A stretch of DNA of 64,000 bases from Ascaphus truei. Its lineage: Eukaryota > Chordata > Amphibia > Anura > Ascaphidae. The stretch lies in assembly GCA_036426205.1 (NCBI GenBank), contig CM071569.1, forward strand, positions 285,442,418 to 285,506,417. The letters are read 5' to 3'. The position numbers and the translations under genes are program-made. Position 1 is the stretch's first letter, and every line of letters starts with the position of its first letter. Positions 43,831 through 54,640 of the stretch are shown here, piece by piece. Below the pieces are notes generated by a model, which saw only the letters and a program-made list of their open reading frames with translations, had not been told where the DNA came from and did no database searches.

Positions 43831-45180
43831 CCCGCCCCCTAACACATACAATACAGTAATGGGCAAAATTACTATTATCCACATATGGATAATAATGCAT
43901 TTGCCCATTTAAAATACATTAATTACAGTAAATAAATTTTACACTTACCATTTCCAGGCACCCACGATGAAGGCCATCTTAATCCTCATCTTCATCCAGC
44001 CCTAGCCCTTCCGGTGCGGCAAAACATACAAAACAATCAAAATAGCCAATGTAATGTCCCCTAACCCCTTAATCACCTTAGCGGTCATTAACCGCTGTAG
44101 TCATTAAGGGGTTAACCCACCCTCACCCACCACTCGGGAGGCATAAACACCCTCCCACACTACCCACCCCGTGAGGCCTTACCACCCACCAGGAGGCCTA
44201 CCCACTCTGGCTTGGGGACAATACCCACTTCCCCCACCCCCGTTAACCACAATAAACATCACTATATTAAATAAACACTACATAACCCACGCCCTGTGCC
44301 CCCCCCCCATAAATACCTGATTTATTCTTTTACATACAGGGTTAATACCCCATGCCCACGGGAGTCCCCGGTGGGCCTGACGGGTGTCCGCAGGCCCCAG
44401 TGGCCCAGCAACGGGTTTCACACTGGGTCTGGAGGCCTACGGTGGTCCCCGCCAGGCACCGTGGTCCACCTGGTGGTCTCCGTGGGTCACCGTGGGCCAC
44501 AATGGGGTCTCCACGAGTAGGCCAACGGGTGTCAGGGGGGCCCAGGGTCAGACCCACAGGTGTCTGGGGGCCCTTGGGTGGTCCCTACAGGTCCGCGGTG
44601 CCCCCACAGATGTGGGGCCAGCGGTTTTTCCCCGCAGGTGTCCCCCGTGGGACCGCCAGCCTGGTACCCGTGGGCGTCCGAGGAGACCTTAGGTGGTCTC
44701 CAGAGGTCCCCGCAGTCTATCATTAGAACAAAATTTGTCAAAATGACCTCTGTAGGAGCTCTTTTCCTTGACCGGTAGGTACTCACGAAAGTCCTGGAAC
44801 TGATTTTGGCATGCAATGCCAGGTGCGACCGCTAAGTTCTTCAGAAGTGGGACTTCTTGAGTCAAAATTTCTGACGCCATTTCGCATCTATTCAGCACAG
44901 AGCATCTTTGAATTTCCCGCTGATGGTTTGGCGCTTTGAATCTTCGCTCCTCATTGGCTACAAGGTTTCTTATGGGTTTCAGCGTCCCATTCACAAACCT
45001 CTTCAGAGCGTGGGAATTCTCCTGCCAGCCAATCAAAGATTAGCCAGTATTGTAAAGCCGGGAGGGCACATTTTTTCAGTCTGTAAAGGAGCATGCGCCA
45101 ACCTGGCACCTCCGCCTCTTTGCATACTGAGCCCACCTGCTGTCCTGGCTCCACAGAGTCTGGGTTCTGGCAAATGGTGT
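43830..45180. other. non-coding repeat-like interval
   Basis: Contains small palindromes (ATTATCCACATATGGATAAT near 43876; TTAATCACCTTAGCGGTCATT with an inverted partner at 44068-44120). 44340-44720 is GC-rich, with loosely repeated GGTGGTCTCC / CAGGTGTC words. The open frames there follow from the biased composition. Confidence 0.4.
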
Positions 45181-45850
45181 CCGGATAGCCATATATACCG
45201 TGTCCTGTCTTCTGTGTGATGAAATATATTAGTTCCTATTCTGGTGTCAGGGATGCAGTGAGAGTATAAGTTGCCTACACCCACTAGCCTCATTCTTGGC
45301 ACACTTTAGGAAATAACTTTTAAAACTGTGCTCACACAAGAAATCATGCTCAGCTTTATCACATAGCTGGAGAACCCCCTGAACCCCTATACTAGGTTCA
45401 GGGTACCTGGGCATGTATCTGGGCATCCCCCCTTATACTAGGGACCCTCTGTTATACTAGCGACCCTGTGTATGGTTGCAGGTATACATTAACCCCTTCA
45501 TGCCTGTTTACCTGGTCTGGATGATGCTGCAGCAGGGATCCTAGCAGTGAGTCGTAAGAACGTTTTCAGGGTCAGAGTTTGCCCGGAATAATGTGCTTGG
45601 CTGTATCCGAAGATATCACTCAATCCCCGGATCCAACTTTTGGGGTATCCCATAACTCCAGAACCCCGATACATAGACACATTCTGTAAAGACTTTCTGC
45701 GGCAATCCTACCCTGAAACTTACAGCCTAGAAATCTCCCGGTCCCAGCACCCCAGGAAAGGCAAAAGACAAATACATCTTTAATGTCGCATAATTTGCAC
45801 AGTCACAGTAATGCATTTCTGACATCTGGGTCCAAGAGCTGACACTCTAG
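45180..45850 (+). repeat. dispersed repeat R1, copy 1
   Basis: About 600 bp sharing long identical stretches with 46665-47255 and 60985-61570, all in the same orientation (for example GGGGTATCCCATAACTCC and ACATAGACACATTCTGTAAA). The start contains a TGTCCTGTCTTCTGTGTGAT word. Looks LTR-like (upstream AATAAAATATACTGTGTCC in copy 3), but no coding part is attached. Confidence 0.85.
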
Positions 45851-46365
45851 GACCCCAACACACGGCTCCGGGGTAACCACATGAGCTTAAACTTATATAT
45901 AAATATTTTACTGTGTATTTTTGCCATATTGGATGTAGCATTGGGCTTCTGTCGCTTGTTGTATACATTTGCCATGCTCAATAGCTCTCCTCTTTGACAC
46001 TTATATACATATATATTTTGTGGGGGCTCAGGGGTTCCTAAAAAGAGCTTACTGGGGTTCTGTGTGTTGTTTACTTATTCTCAGCTGCTCTCAGCTGTTG
46101 GAGGTTAGTGGCTCCTCCTTCCCAGGGTTTAACCCCCTCCCCACTCCCCGAGTCAGCAGGTTTCTTTCATTTTACTGGATATAAATCCAGTGTTGGTCTT
46201 TCTCCCTCCTATTCTAATAGAGGTAAATGAGAATTTTAATCCTAATAGAGGTATATTAGTATTTTATCTGGTAGTGTTAGGACCTGTGAACTAGGTCATG
46301 CCTTGTCGTGGCTCGCAGGCTTACAATGCTTTGGCCAAAGGGTTAAACTAAATGACCCTTTTTCA

Positions 46366-46484
46366 AGAGAATGTATAAGTATTTTACTGTGTATTTTTGT
46401 CACATTGGATGTAGTATTGGGCTCCTCGGTCGCTTGCTGTATAGTCTTGCATTAGCCCAGGATGTGGGTACCCAAGCAGAACTG
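46366..46484 (+). repeat. left 119-bp inverted repeat around R1 copy 2
   Basis: Reverse complement of 47248-47363 at high identity (AGAATGTATAAGTATTTTAC ... CCCAAGCAGAAC). A partial direct relative lies at 45897-45965. Confidence 0.85.
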
Positions 46485-46499
46485 CAGTACCCTCCTGTT

Positions 46500-47255
46500 C
46501 TAACACCTTGGCATCCCTGAGGCTTTCAAGTCCGGGCTCTGCACAGACACAGAGGCACCAAGCTTGGTAGCCACCTGATCTTTCTAGAATCCATGACTTG
46601 GAAATCCCACAGTTCATGTACAGGTTATCAATATAAATACCTATTAAATACATCCATTTAATACAATATATTGTTTCCTGTCTTCTGTGTGCTAAAATAT
46701 GTGAGTTCCTATTCTGTCTGTGTCAGGGAGGGAGTGAGAGTATAATTCACCGTCCCTCACTACTCGCTGGGCACACATTAGAAAAAATAACTTTTAAAAC
46801 TTTTACACACTGCAAACATGCTCAGCTTAGCTGGAGCATCCCCTGACCATCTAGACCAGATTCAGGGTACCTGGTTATGTATCTGGGTACCTATGCTATA
46901 TTGAGGAACCCCTGCTACATTAGGGACTCTGTGTATAGCTGCAGATATAGTTTAACCCCTTCATCCCCATTTACCTTGTCTGGATGATGCTGCAGCAGGG
47001 ATCCTGGCGGTGAGTCGTAAGAACATTTTCAGGGTCAGAGTTTGCCCGGAGTAATGTGCTTGGCTGTATCCGAAGATATCACTCAATCCCCGGATACAAC
47101 TTTTGGGGTATCCCATAACTCCGGAACCCCGATACATAGACACATTCTGTAAAGATTTTCTCTGACAAACCCACCCTGAAATTTACAGCCTAGAAATCTC
47201 CCGATCCCAGCACCCCAGCAAAGGCAAAAGACAAATAAATCTTTAGTGTCGTTCT
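46500..47255 (+). repeat. dispersed repeat R1, copy 2, with its leading CACCAAGCTTGG segment
   Basis: R1 from about 46665, preceded by CACCAAGCTTGGTAGCCACC ... CACAGTTCATGTACAGG (46556-46625). The same leader precedes copy 3 (60893-60965) and stands alone at 58985-59060. Confidence 0.85.
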
Positions 47256-47363
47256 GCTTGGGTACCCACATCTGGGCTAAGCAGACTATACACAACAGGC
47301 ACGAGGAGCCCAATGCTACATCCAATGTGACAAAATACACAGTAAATACTTATACATTCTCTG
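47248..47363 (-). repeat. right inverted repeat around R1 copy 2
   Basis: Partner of 46366-46484. The pair encloses R1 copy 2 and its leader, giving a unit of about 1.0 kb with terminal inverted repeats. Confidence 0.85.
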
Positions 47364-47800
47364 GACAGGAGGGGGATGTGGACAGGAGGGGGGGGGCAGT
47401 GGGCAGGGTGGGACAGTGGACAGGAGGGGGACGTGGACAGGATGGGGGAACGTGGCAGGAGGGGGGACGTGGAGGAGGGGACATGGACAGGAGGGGGGGC
47501 AGTGGACAGGAGGGGGGAGCAGTGGCAGGGGGGGAACGTGGGACAGGGGGGGGACGTGGACAGGGGGGGACTGGACAGGAGGGGGGGACTGTGACAGGAG
47601 GGGGGACGTGGACAGAGTGGGGGGCAGTGGACAGGAGGGGGGGACAGTGGACAGGAAGGGGGATTGGACAGGAGGGGGACAGTGGACGGAGGGGGGGACA
47701 GTGGACAGGAGGGGGTCGGCGTGGACAGTGGTGGAGGACAGGAGGCACAGGGGGGGGGACAAAGTGGACAGGGGGGGACAGTGGACAAAATATGGACACT
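47364..47800 (+). repeat. G-rich minisatellite (GTGGACAGGAGGGGG units)
   Basis: About 25 irregular copies of a 14-20-bp unit, GTGGACAGGAGGGGGG(A)CA. Multiple G-runs of 4-9 give strong G-quadruplex potential on the plus strand. Frames on both strands are low-complexity by-products. Confidence 0.95.
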
Positions 47801-48735
47801 TACTTAAAGGTTAGGACAAGAAAGCCCATCAGGATACAGATGGGCCATTTCTTCCATAATCAGTTTCAGATGTTGGCATCACACAGCAAATATGCAGATC
47901 ATGAAGCACTCAAGGGCCCATGAAGACATGAAGACATGTTGAGTAGGGGTCCCTGACTACTAAAATACCATTTCAAACTCATCTCTAACCCTAGATGCCG
48001 AGTTGGCTAGAAAAAATCTCTTGAAAGCAGATGTTGCCTTCAATTGTAAGTGTGAAGTATCACCTTAAAAACACTCTGCCCCATTGTTCTTGCCCCCCAG
48101 TATAACTCAATAGTCAGTAAAACTTTTGATCACCGGGGCTATGTTAATTCTTGCAGGAGCTCTCCCGCCTTATTAGCATAGCAGATGGGGGTCTTCATTT
48201 TCGAGCAGAACTAAAATTTCCATATACACTGTAACTAACTTCATAACTTCAGTTCAGTACACTTACTGGCATGCGAGAATATATACATTCCGTCACGCAT
48301 GACGCTCCACAATGAGACTAAATACTACCGTGTAATACTAAAATTAAAAAGATATTAATATCTGTCTGTTAGGACGGCTAAACCAGGTGTCTGTAACCGT
48401 TAGTATCGGATCAGTCCCACGAATACACATATGTAGCTTTTAGCACGTTCAAGCGAGGACATCTCATAATATCTTATATTTAATAATTGTAACTCATTCT
48501 GTAGCCCCACTCCTAATCAGAGGCGTTTGGCCAGTCTACCACATGGGGGGTCTGGCAGGATACTATGGTTTGTAGTGTGAGTTATAACGCTCACAACCCA
48601 CTCCAGCTCCTGCAAACATGTAGAGTGGCGAGCCTTGATCAGGGGCTGCTTCCTAAAAATTTTGTCGCTCTCCTGACCATTTGCATGTTAGTAGGCAGGC
48701 ATCTTTGAGGGTAACTAAACAAAGGGCTAGAATCA
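47800..48735. other. no supported feature
   Basis: Non-repetitive, no coding domain seen on either strand. Confidence 0.35.
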
Positions 48736-48739
48736 CTAT

Positions 48740-48960
48740 TTTAACATTAACCCCTTCCCTTCCCGCATCAACCCTAGTGTATGTGTAGTGCAAACACCAG
48801 GATAACACAATACTTTACACAGGGGAATAAACATTTGGATATTGAAGCAAGGCAAAACAATACTGGACCTCAGTCCAGTTAACCCCTTGCATCCCAGGTG
48901 GAGATAGAGGGTGGCCAAAGTGGGGGTGTACTCTTTAATCCCTCTCTATCTTCACAGCGA
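48740..48960 (-). repeat. duplicated block shared with 6750-6965
   Basis: Shares the CCAGTTAACCCCTTG and GGTGGCCAAAGTGGGG words in the same order; next to the copy C unit as 6750-6965 is next to copy A. Confidence 0.5.
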
Positions 48961-51010
48961 GTGACAGGATAGGGGGCAGTGGACAGGAGGGGGGGACGCA
49001 GGGGCAGAAGAGGGGGATGGATGTGGACGGAGGGGGACAACAGTGGACAGGAGGGTGGGACAGTAGACAGGAGGTGGGGAACATGGACATGAGTGGTGCA
49101 GCTATGTGGGGACAGGGGGGGACAATGGCGGGGGGAAGTAAACGGAGGGGGGGACATGGAAAGAGGGGTGCTGTGGACAAGGAGGGGGCATTGGACAGGA
49201 GGTAGGGAGTGGCAGAGGAGGAGGACAGTTCCGGAGCGGGGGGGGCAGTGGACATGAGGGGCTGGACAGTGGACAGGCAGGGTGGACAGTGGCAGTGAAG
49301 GGGTCGGAGAGCAGGGCGGGGGAAGTTGGGACAGAGAGGGGGGGGGGTAGGACAGGATGTGGTGGGGGAACGAGGTGGGGTGGGGAGAGTGACAGAAAGG
49401 TCGGTGCCGTGGTGGGAGAGTGGAACATGAGGTGGGGGGGTGGGGGAGATGGACCGAGTCGGGTTGGAGGAGAGCTTTCTGCAGAACAGGAGGTGGAGAT
49501 GTGGACGAGGAGGGGGGAGAGTGGACCGAGGGGCGAGGGGGTAGAGTGGACAGGAGGGATGGGGGGTCTGACAAGGGTTTCGTGGTCTCACGCTTGAATC
49601 GGGGAGTTAAGGTTCACGTGCGCGTTCTCAGGGTGAGGGGGAACGGTACGACGCGGTACTATCGGAAACACTGCCTTTGTGCGAAGGAGCAGAGAAAACA
49701 GGTTTCTTGTTTTGCGCGTTGCGGTCGACCAAACTCTCGTTTCCGGGGGATGACCCGCTTCGAGGCGGCGCTTCGTGCACCTCCAATACCACCCGGAACG
49801 CCCGTGGGGCCGCAGCAAGCAGGGGGGTTATGGACATGGAATGTGACGTGAGGGTTGTCAGTTACGGTCTGGACAAGATGGGGTGGCAGTGGGAGCGAAG
49901 AACTGAGGGGGGGCGCCGTTGGACAGTCATGACTGGCGGGGACAGTGGACAGTCGACAAGAGAATGGGGCCATCGTGTCATGCGCGCGCGAGTGAGGGTG
50001 CGTTTAGGGCGCTCGGGACAGGAAGTGGACAGTGTCTTGTGGGGGGACATTGTGTGACCACGACAAAAGAGCCCACAGTACCGTGTCCTTCGGGCCACTC
50101 GTCAAAAGCTGCGCCTGAGGAACAGGCGGGGTGGGGACAGTGCAGGACGTGGTGGAAGACCAGGGAGTGTGGCGGGGAGGAGTGGAACCGGGAGGGGGTT
50201 ATAGTGGACAGGAGGGGGGCGGTGAGAGTGGCACAAACGGATGGCGCGGTGGAGCGGCTGAAGAGTGGGGACTGCAGGTGGGGAGGATGTTATGAGGTGT
50301 CAACTGATGAGGGTAAGGCGGGGGAATTCAGACTGATGCTGGTATGGGGATCGTGGTAGTTGAACCGTGGGATGGGTCTGAGGGGGGGGGGGGGGGGAAA
50401 AAGGTGGAAAAAGGGGTGACGTTGGGGGGGCTGGGCAACAGGTGAGCTGGGGAGAAGGCGGGGGAAAGGAGGCCGGGTGGAAAAGAGCAAGGAATAGGAC
50501 AGGGCCCGAAAGCCCAATAGGTGGGCGAGGTGACGTGGGACGGTATGGGGGAAGATGGTACCGGAGGGGGAGAGTGGACAGGAGGGGGGAGAGTGGACGG
50601 AGGGGGGGAGAGTGGGGTGGACAGGAGGGTGGGGATATGGAGCGATGGAGGGTGTTGTGGGGACGTAAGGATGGGACTCTTCAGAGGTCATTGGGGCAGC
50701 TGGACAAGGATATGTGGACACTAGGGGAGAGGAGTTGGAGGAAGGCGGCAGTTAGGGGTGGGGGTAGGAAGTGGACAAGGCTACGGGGCAGGCGGGACTG
50801 GGGGAGTCATTGACCTGAGAGGGGGACCGTGGACCAGGAGGGGGGAAAGTTGGGACAAGATGGGGGGGGCAGATGGATAGGAGGGGGTGACCAGTGGACA
50901 GGGGAGGGGGGAAAGACACAGTAGCATGGAACATAAGGGTGGGGGTACCACGTGGACAGGAGGGGGTGGCATTGGGTCACAGGTAGGGTGGTGGTGGGGG
51001 GGGTGCTTAA
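48960..51010 (+). repeat. G-rich minisatellite, second array, interrupted
   Basis: Same GTGGACAGGAGGGGG family as 47364-47800, very irregular. 49590-49850 and 50040-50200 are non-repetitive interruptions of higher complexity and no known origin. Includes a G-run at 50381-50397. Confidence 0.85.
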
Positions 51011-51329
51011 AAATCTTTCCAAGGCGCCTGCTCACCTTCGTATGTCCACGGCTCCCACCCCCGGCTAGGTGTGCACTGGGTGCCTTGTTGCAGTATCCAA
51101 TGGCTCCTCGCTTCCCACGTCTCGGGTCGGGCTGTCTCAATCATGCCCGCCTCCTGGCCGCCAATGCGACCCCATGCGGTAGCTACCGGGTTCCCACCCA
51201 CTCTAGTGTGAGCCGATGCCAATACAATTGGATCTGGATCACCCAAGCAACATGTCGACACACGTATCAATGGGGTGTCAAACACACCACTACACACACG
51301 ACACACGGACACGCGGAGGTAGCCGGACA

Positions 51330-51560
51330 TGAGTGGGGGGGGGGGCGAGCATGGACTGCAGAAGCTCCCCGCGTTTGCAGAACCCCTGGTCCTGCCCAGC
51401 CTCACCCACGAGCCTGAGGAGTTGCAGATGTGATGCACCAGAGGGTCCAGTAAAGTGTCCCTGCCCGCGCAGGTCCCAGTGCCAGGATGCAGGTAGAAAA
51501 CCCCTGCCCAGCCCCCAGCCCCCGGGTCCCCCGCTAAGCGCAGGCAGCTCCCGGAGCCAG
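51330..51560 (-). repeat. GC-rich block shared with 24745-25010
   Basis: Reverse complement of the block in copy B's unit. On the minus strand one open frame has LLDPLVHHICNSSGSWVRLG; copy B reads MDHLVHQHSICQNSSGLVG in the matching place. A short shared reading is therefore possible, but it does not extend. Confidence 0.55.
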
Positions 51561-51564
51561 TGAG

Positions 51565-52078
51565 ATGTGTGTGTGTGTGTGTGGCCTTTTGTGTGGTATG
51601 GTGGTGTGGGTCTGTGTGTGTGTCGGGTGGGTGTTCGGTTGCATTATGTGTGTTGTGGTGTGGGGTGGGTGTAACTGTAAACTTGTGGGGGTACATGGTT
51701 GTGTGTGTGGTGTGTGTGTGTACTTCACTGTGAGGGTAGGTGTGTGTGGTTGTGTGTGGTGTACGTCACTGGGGGATAGGTGTGTTGTGTGTGGAGTACT
51801 GTTCACTGTGGGGATAGGGGCTGCGGGCGTGGTGTAGATCCTGGGCAGTAGTGTATTATTCACTGTGGGGACAGGTCGATGTTGCGGGGTGGTAGAGGTG
51901 TGGGTGGTGTGGTCTGTGGTGTGCGGTATGTGTGGTTGTGGTGTTGTGTGTGTGTGTGTTGTGTGTGTGTGTTGTGACTGTGTGTGTGTGTTGTTGTGGT
52001 GTTGTGTGTGTGTTGTTGTTGTGTAGTTGTTGAGCGCGCTGGTCAATGGAAGTGAGAGAGAGTACACAAACTGATGCC

Positions 52079-52120
<42 letters not shown>

Positions 52121-52125
52121 ACTGT
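51565..52125. repeat. GT-rich microsatellite with CACTGTGGGGATAGG units
   Basis: Long (TG)n tracts, including about 23 pure dinucleotides at 52080-52120, and spaced CACTGTGGGG words as at 6965-7110. Confidence 0.95.
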
Positions 52126-52134
52126 GAAGTAAGA

Positions 52135-52585
52135 GACTACACAAACTGATGCTGAAATGCTGTTTTATTGCAAAGTAAAAGGGAAAAGCAGTGTACAAAT
52201 GATCTTTGTGATGATACGGTTACAGACAGAGGAAGAAACCCTTCTCAGCACTGACAGTGTGACACAGACACAGATATTAGGTATACTGTCAGCACACGCA
52301 CGGTTATTAGTAGCATGTTCTTCTCATGTGTGTGTGTGTGACACATGCTGAGTCTCACTCACTAAAGAACACACTCACATTAGTGCATGTTAGTACTAGT
52401 CACGTCAGTGACACTAGCGTGTGCTAAATCTCTGGCGTGGATTAGTGAGGGAGACCCTTTTATCTTCATGTTACAGTCTGTCTCATTGTGACAGTGATCT
52501 CTCATTTCTATCATTATTATTTCATGGAGAAAGCAGGAAATCAGGAGATATAGGAAACCCCATAAAAGCAGCGTGACATGTATAT
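52135..52585 (-). repeat. 3' flank of gene-family copy C
   Basis: Nearly identical to 7120-7570 (copy A), for example GTTTTATTGCAAAGTAAAAG and GGTATACTGTCAGCACACG. Confidence 0.9.
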
Positions 52586-52589
52586 TGTC

Positions 52590-52695
52590 CTTATACAGAG
52601 AGCGCAGTGTTACAGGGCATTGTCCTTATACAGAGAGCGCAGTGTTACAGGGCAATGTCCTTATACAGAGAGCGCAGTGTTACAGGACATTGCAA
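52590..52695 (-). repeat. 35-bp minisatellite of copy C, three units
   Basis: Same unit as 7575-7812, only three copies. The copy-number difference between A and C shows the array is variable. Confidence 0.9.
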
Positions 52696-52717
52696 AGCTC
52701 ACGTGTAAGGAGCAGAA

Positions 52718-52723
52718 TTTATT
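52718..52723 (-). terminator. polyadenylation signal overlapping the stop codon, copy C
   Basis: AATAAA on the minus strand overlapping the TAA at 52724-52722, exactly as in copy A. Confidence 0.6.
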
Positions 52724-52883
52724 AACGCCCCAGGCCCAACCCCCCAAGAAGATTATCAAGTAAAGGAATATCTCTGCTCTCTAAATCATCTGCCTGTGTC
52801 TCCCGTTTCCCAAAGAATGGAAAAGCAGCATCTGAGTCTCGTCTGAGAAGAGATCGCACTTCTTCCAGGAGACCTGCCAGTCT
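52722..52883 (-). pseudogene. last exon of gene-family copy C, 5'-truncated
   Basis: Minus strand: LRLAGLLEEVRSLLRRDSD, then FPFFGKRETQ and DDLESRDIPLLDNLLGGLGLGR, ending in TAA at 52722. Compared with copy A the middle is shorter and lacks the TKRKGKG/WKLSNIRGKGKR segment, but it has a GKR site, an amidation/cleavage-type motif (inference). Homology with copy A's exon stops at 52883. Upstream is inverted 3'-flank sequence, so acceptor and first codons are lost; an apparent start ATG at 52922 lies in that flank. Not functional as it stands. Confidence 0.5.
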
Positions 52884-53195
52884 AAGGTCTCCCTCATCAT
52901 CCACGCACAGAGATTTAGACACGCTAGGGTCACTGACGTGACTAGTACAACATGCACTAATGTGAGGTGGGCTTTAGTGAGTGAGACTCAGCATGTGTCA
53001 CACACCCCACACATGAGAAGAACAGCTATAATAACCGTGCGTGTGCGGACAGTATACCGATACCGGTGTCTGTGTCAATGTCAGTGCTGAGAAGGGGTTC
53101 TTCCTCTGTCTTCTGTAACCGTTATAATCACAAAGATCATTTGTACGCTGCTTTCCCTTTTAATTTGCAATATAAAAACAGCATTGTCAGCATCG
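52884..53195 (+). repeat. inverted copy of the 3' flank (fold-back with 52135-52455)
   Basis: Reverse complement of 52140-52455 with indels (GTCTCCCTC ... CACTGACGTGACTAGTAC ... AGAAGGGGTTCTTCCTCTG). Together they form a hairpin-like structure about 1 kb wide, with the exon and minisatellite as its loop. Confidence 0.85.
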
Positions 53196-53199
53196 TTGG

Positions 53200-53962
53200 T
53201 GGCATCCTCCACTTCAGTAAAAGTGCACACAACACACACACATAAGGCAAACACACACACACATAGGCACATCCACACACAACAGAGGCACACACACACA
53301 ACACATAGGAAAACACACACACAATAGGAAAACACACACACAGGCACCATAACACACACACATAGGCACACACACACACACATAGGCACACACACACACA
53401 CATAGGCACACACACACACACATAGGACATGGCACACACAACACACACACATAGGCACATACACACACACACATAGGCACACACACACACACACATAGGG
53501 CGCACACACACAAACCCACACATAGGCACACACACACACATAGGCACACACACACACACACATAGGCACACACACACACAACATAGGCACACACACACAC
53601 CACACATAGGCACACACACACAATAGGAACACACACACACACTAGGCACAACAACACACCACACCACATAGGCACACACAACACACAGGGCACACCACAC
53701 ACCACATAGGCACAACACACAAATAGGCACACACAAACCACAGACGCACCAACACACACACACAGGCACAGCCACACTGGCAGCACACTAAAATAACCAC
53801 ACACACACCCCACACCACAACACACATCATACACAAAACACTATAAACACCACACACCACCACAGCCACACACACATCCACACACCACCACACACAACAA
53901 ACACAAACACACACACACACACACAACACACAACACACAGGCACACACAAACAAACACACAA

Positions 53963-54002
<40 letters not shown>

Positions 54003-54640
54003 ATAACACACATACACACACATATAAACATATACACACAACATATACACACACAACATATACACCACACACATATACACACACACATATACACACACAT
54101 AGGCACCACACCATGATAATGCACAAGACACACCACACACAACACACATGCACACACACAAGGCACCACACACACACACAACACAAACAACACACACAAC
54201 ACACACCCACACACACACACAACACACCACCAACCACACAACGCACCGACGCACAACTATCTATTGTGCGACACTCCACACACAACATAGGCACACACAC
54301 ACACACACATAGGACACACACACACAAGGCACACACACAACATACGGCAACAAACACTACACACATAGGCCACACACACACATACGCACACACACACACA
54401 TGGCACACACAGGCAACCAAGCCACACATCAAGGCACACAAAAACCACACCACACAAACACCCACAGGCACACAACAACACCACACACACAGAACACACA
54501 CACCAACACACACAACACACCACGGAACACACGGCAACACGCACACGCACACGCACACACACCGGCACACCACAACACCACAGTGCTACACACACAAACT
54601 AGTCAAACACACACACAACACACTCTTGCCGTTGCCGTCA
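53200..54640. repeat. CA-rich minisatellite/microsatellite (CACACACATAGGCACA)
   Basis: Continuous CACACA tract with frequent ATAGGCAC insertions; unit length irregular. The long valine/cysteine-rich frames on the minus strand are by-products. Confidence 0.95.

Noticed and set aside
44352..44726. A 124-codon Gly/Pro/Arg-rich frame
   Set aside because: Biased GC composition and loose repeats; open on both strands; no domain.
47243..47923. Pro/Cys-rich and Gly/Arg-rich frames on both strands
   Set aside because: By-products of the G-rich minisatellite.
53081..54573. Several overlapping 180-210-codon frames rich in Cys and Val
   Set aside because: Reverse complement of a CA-rich tract; low complexity.
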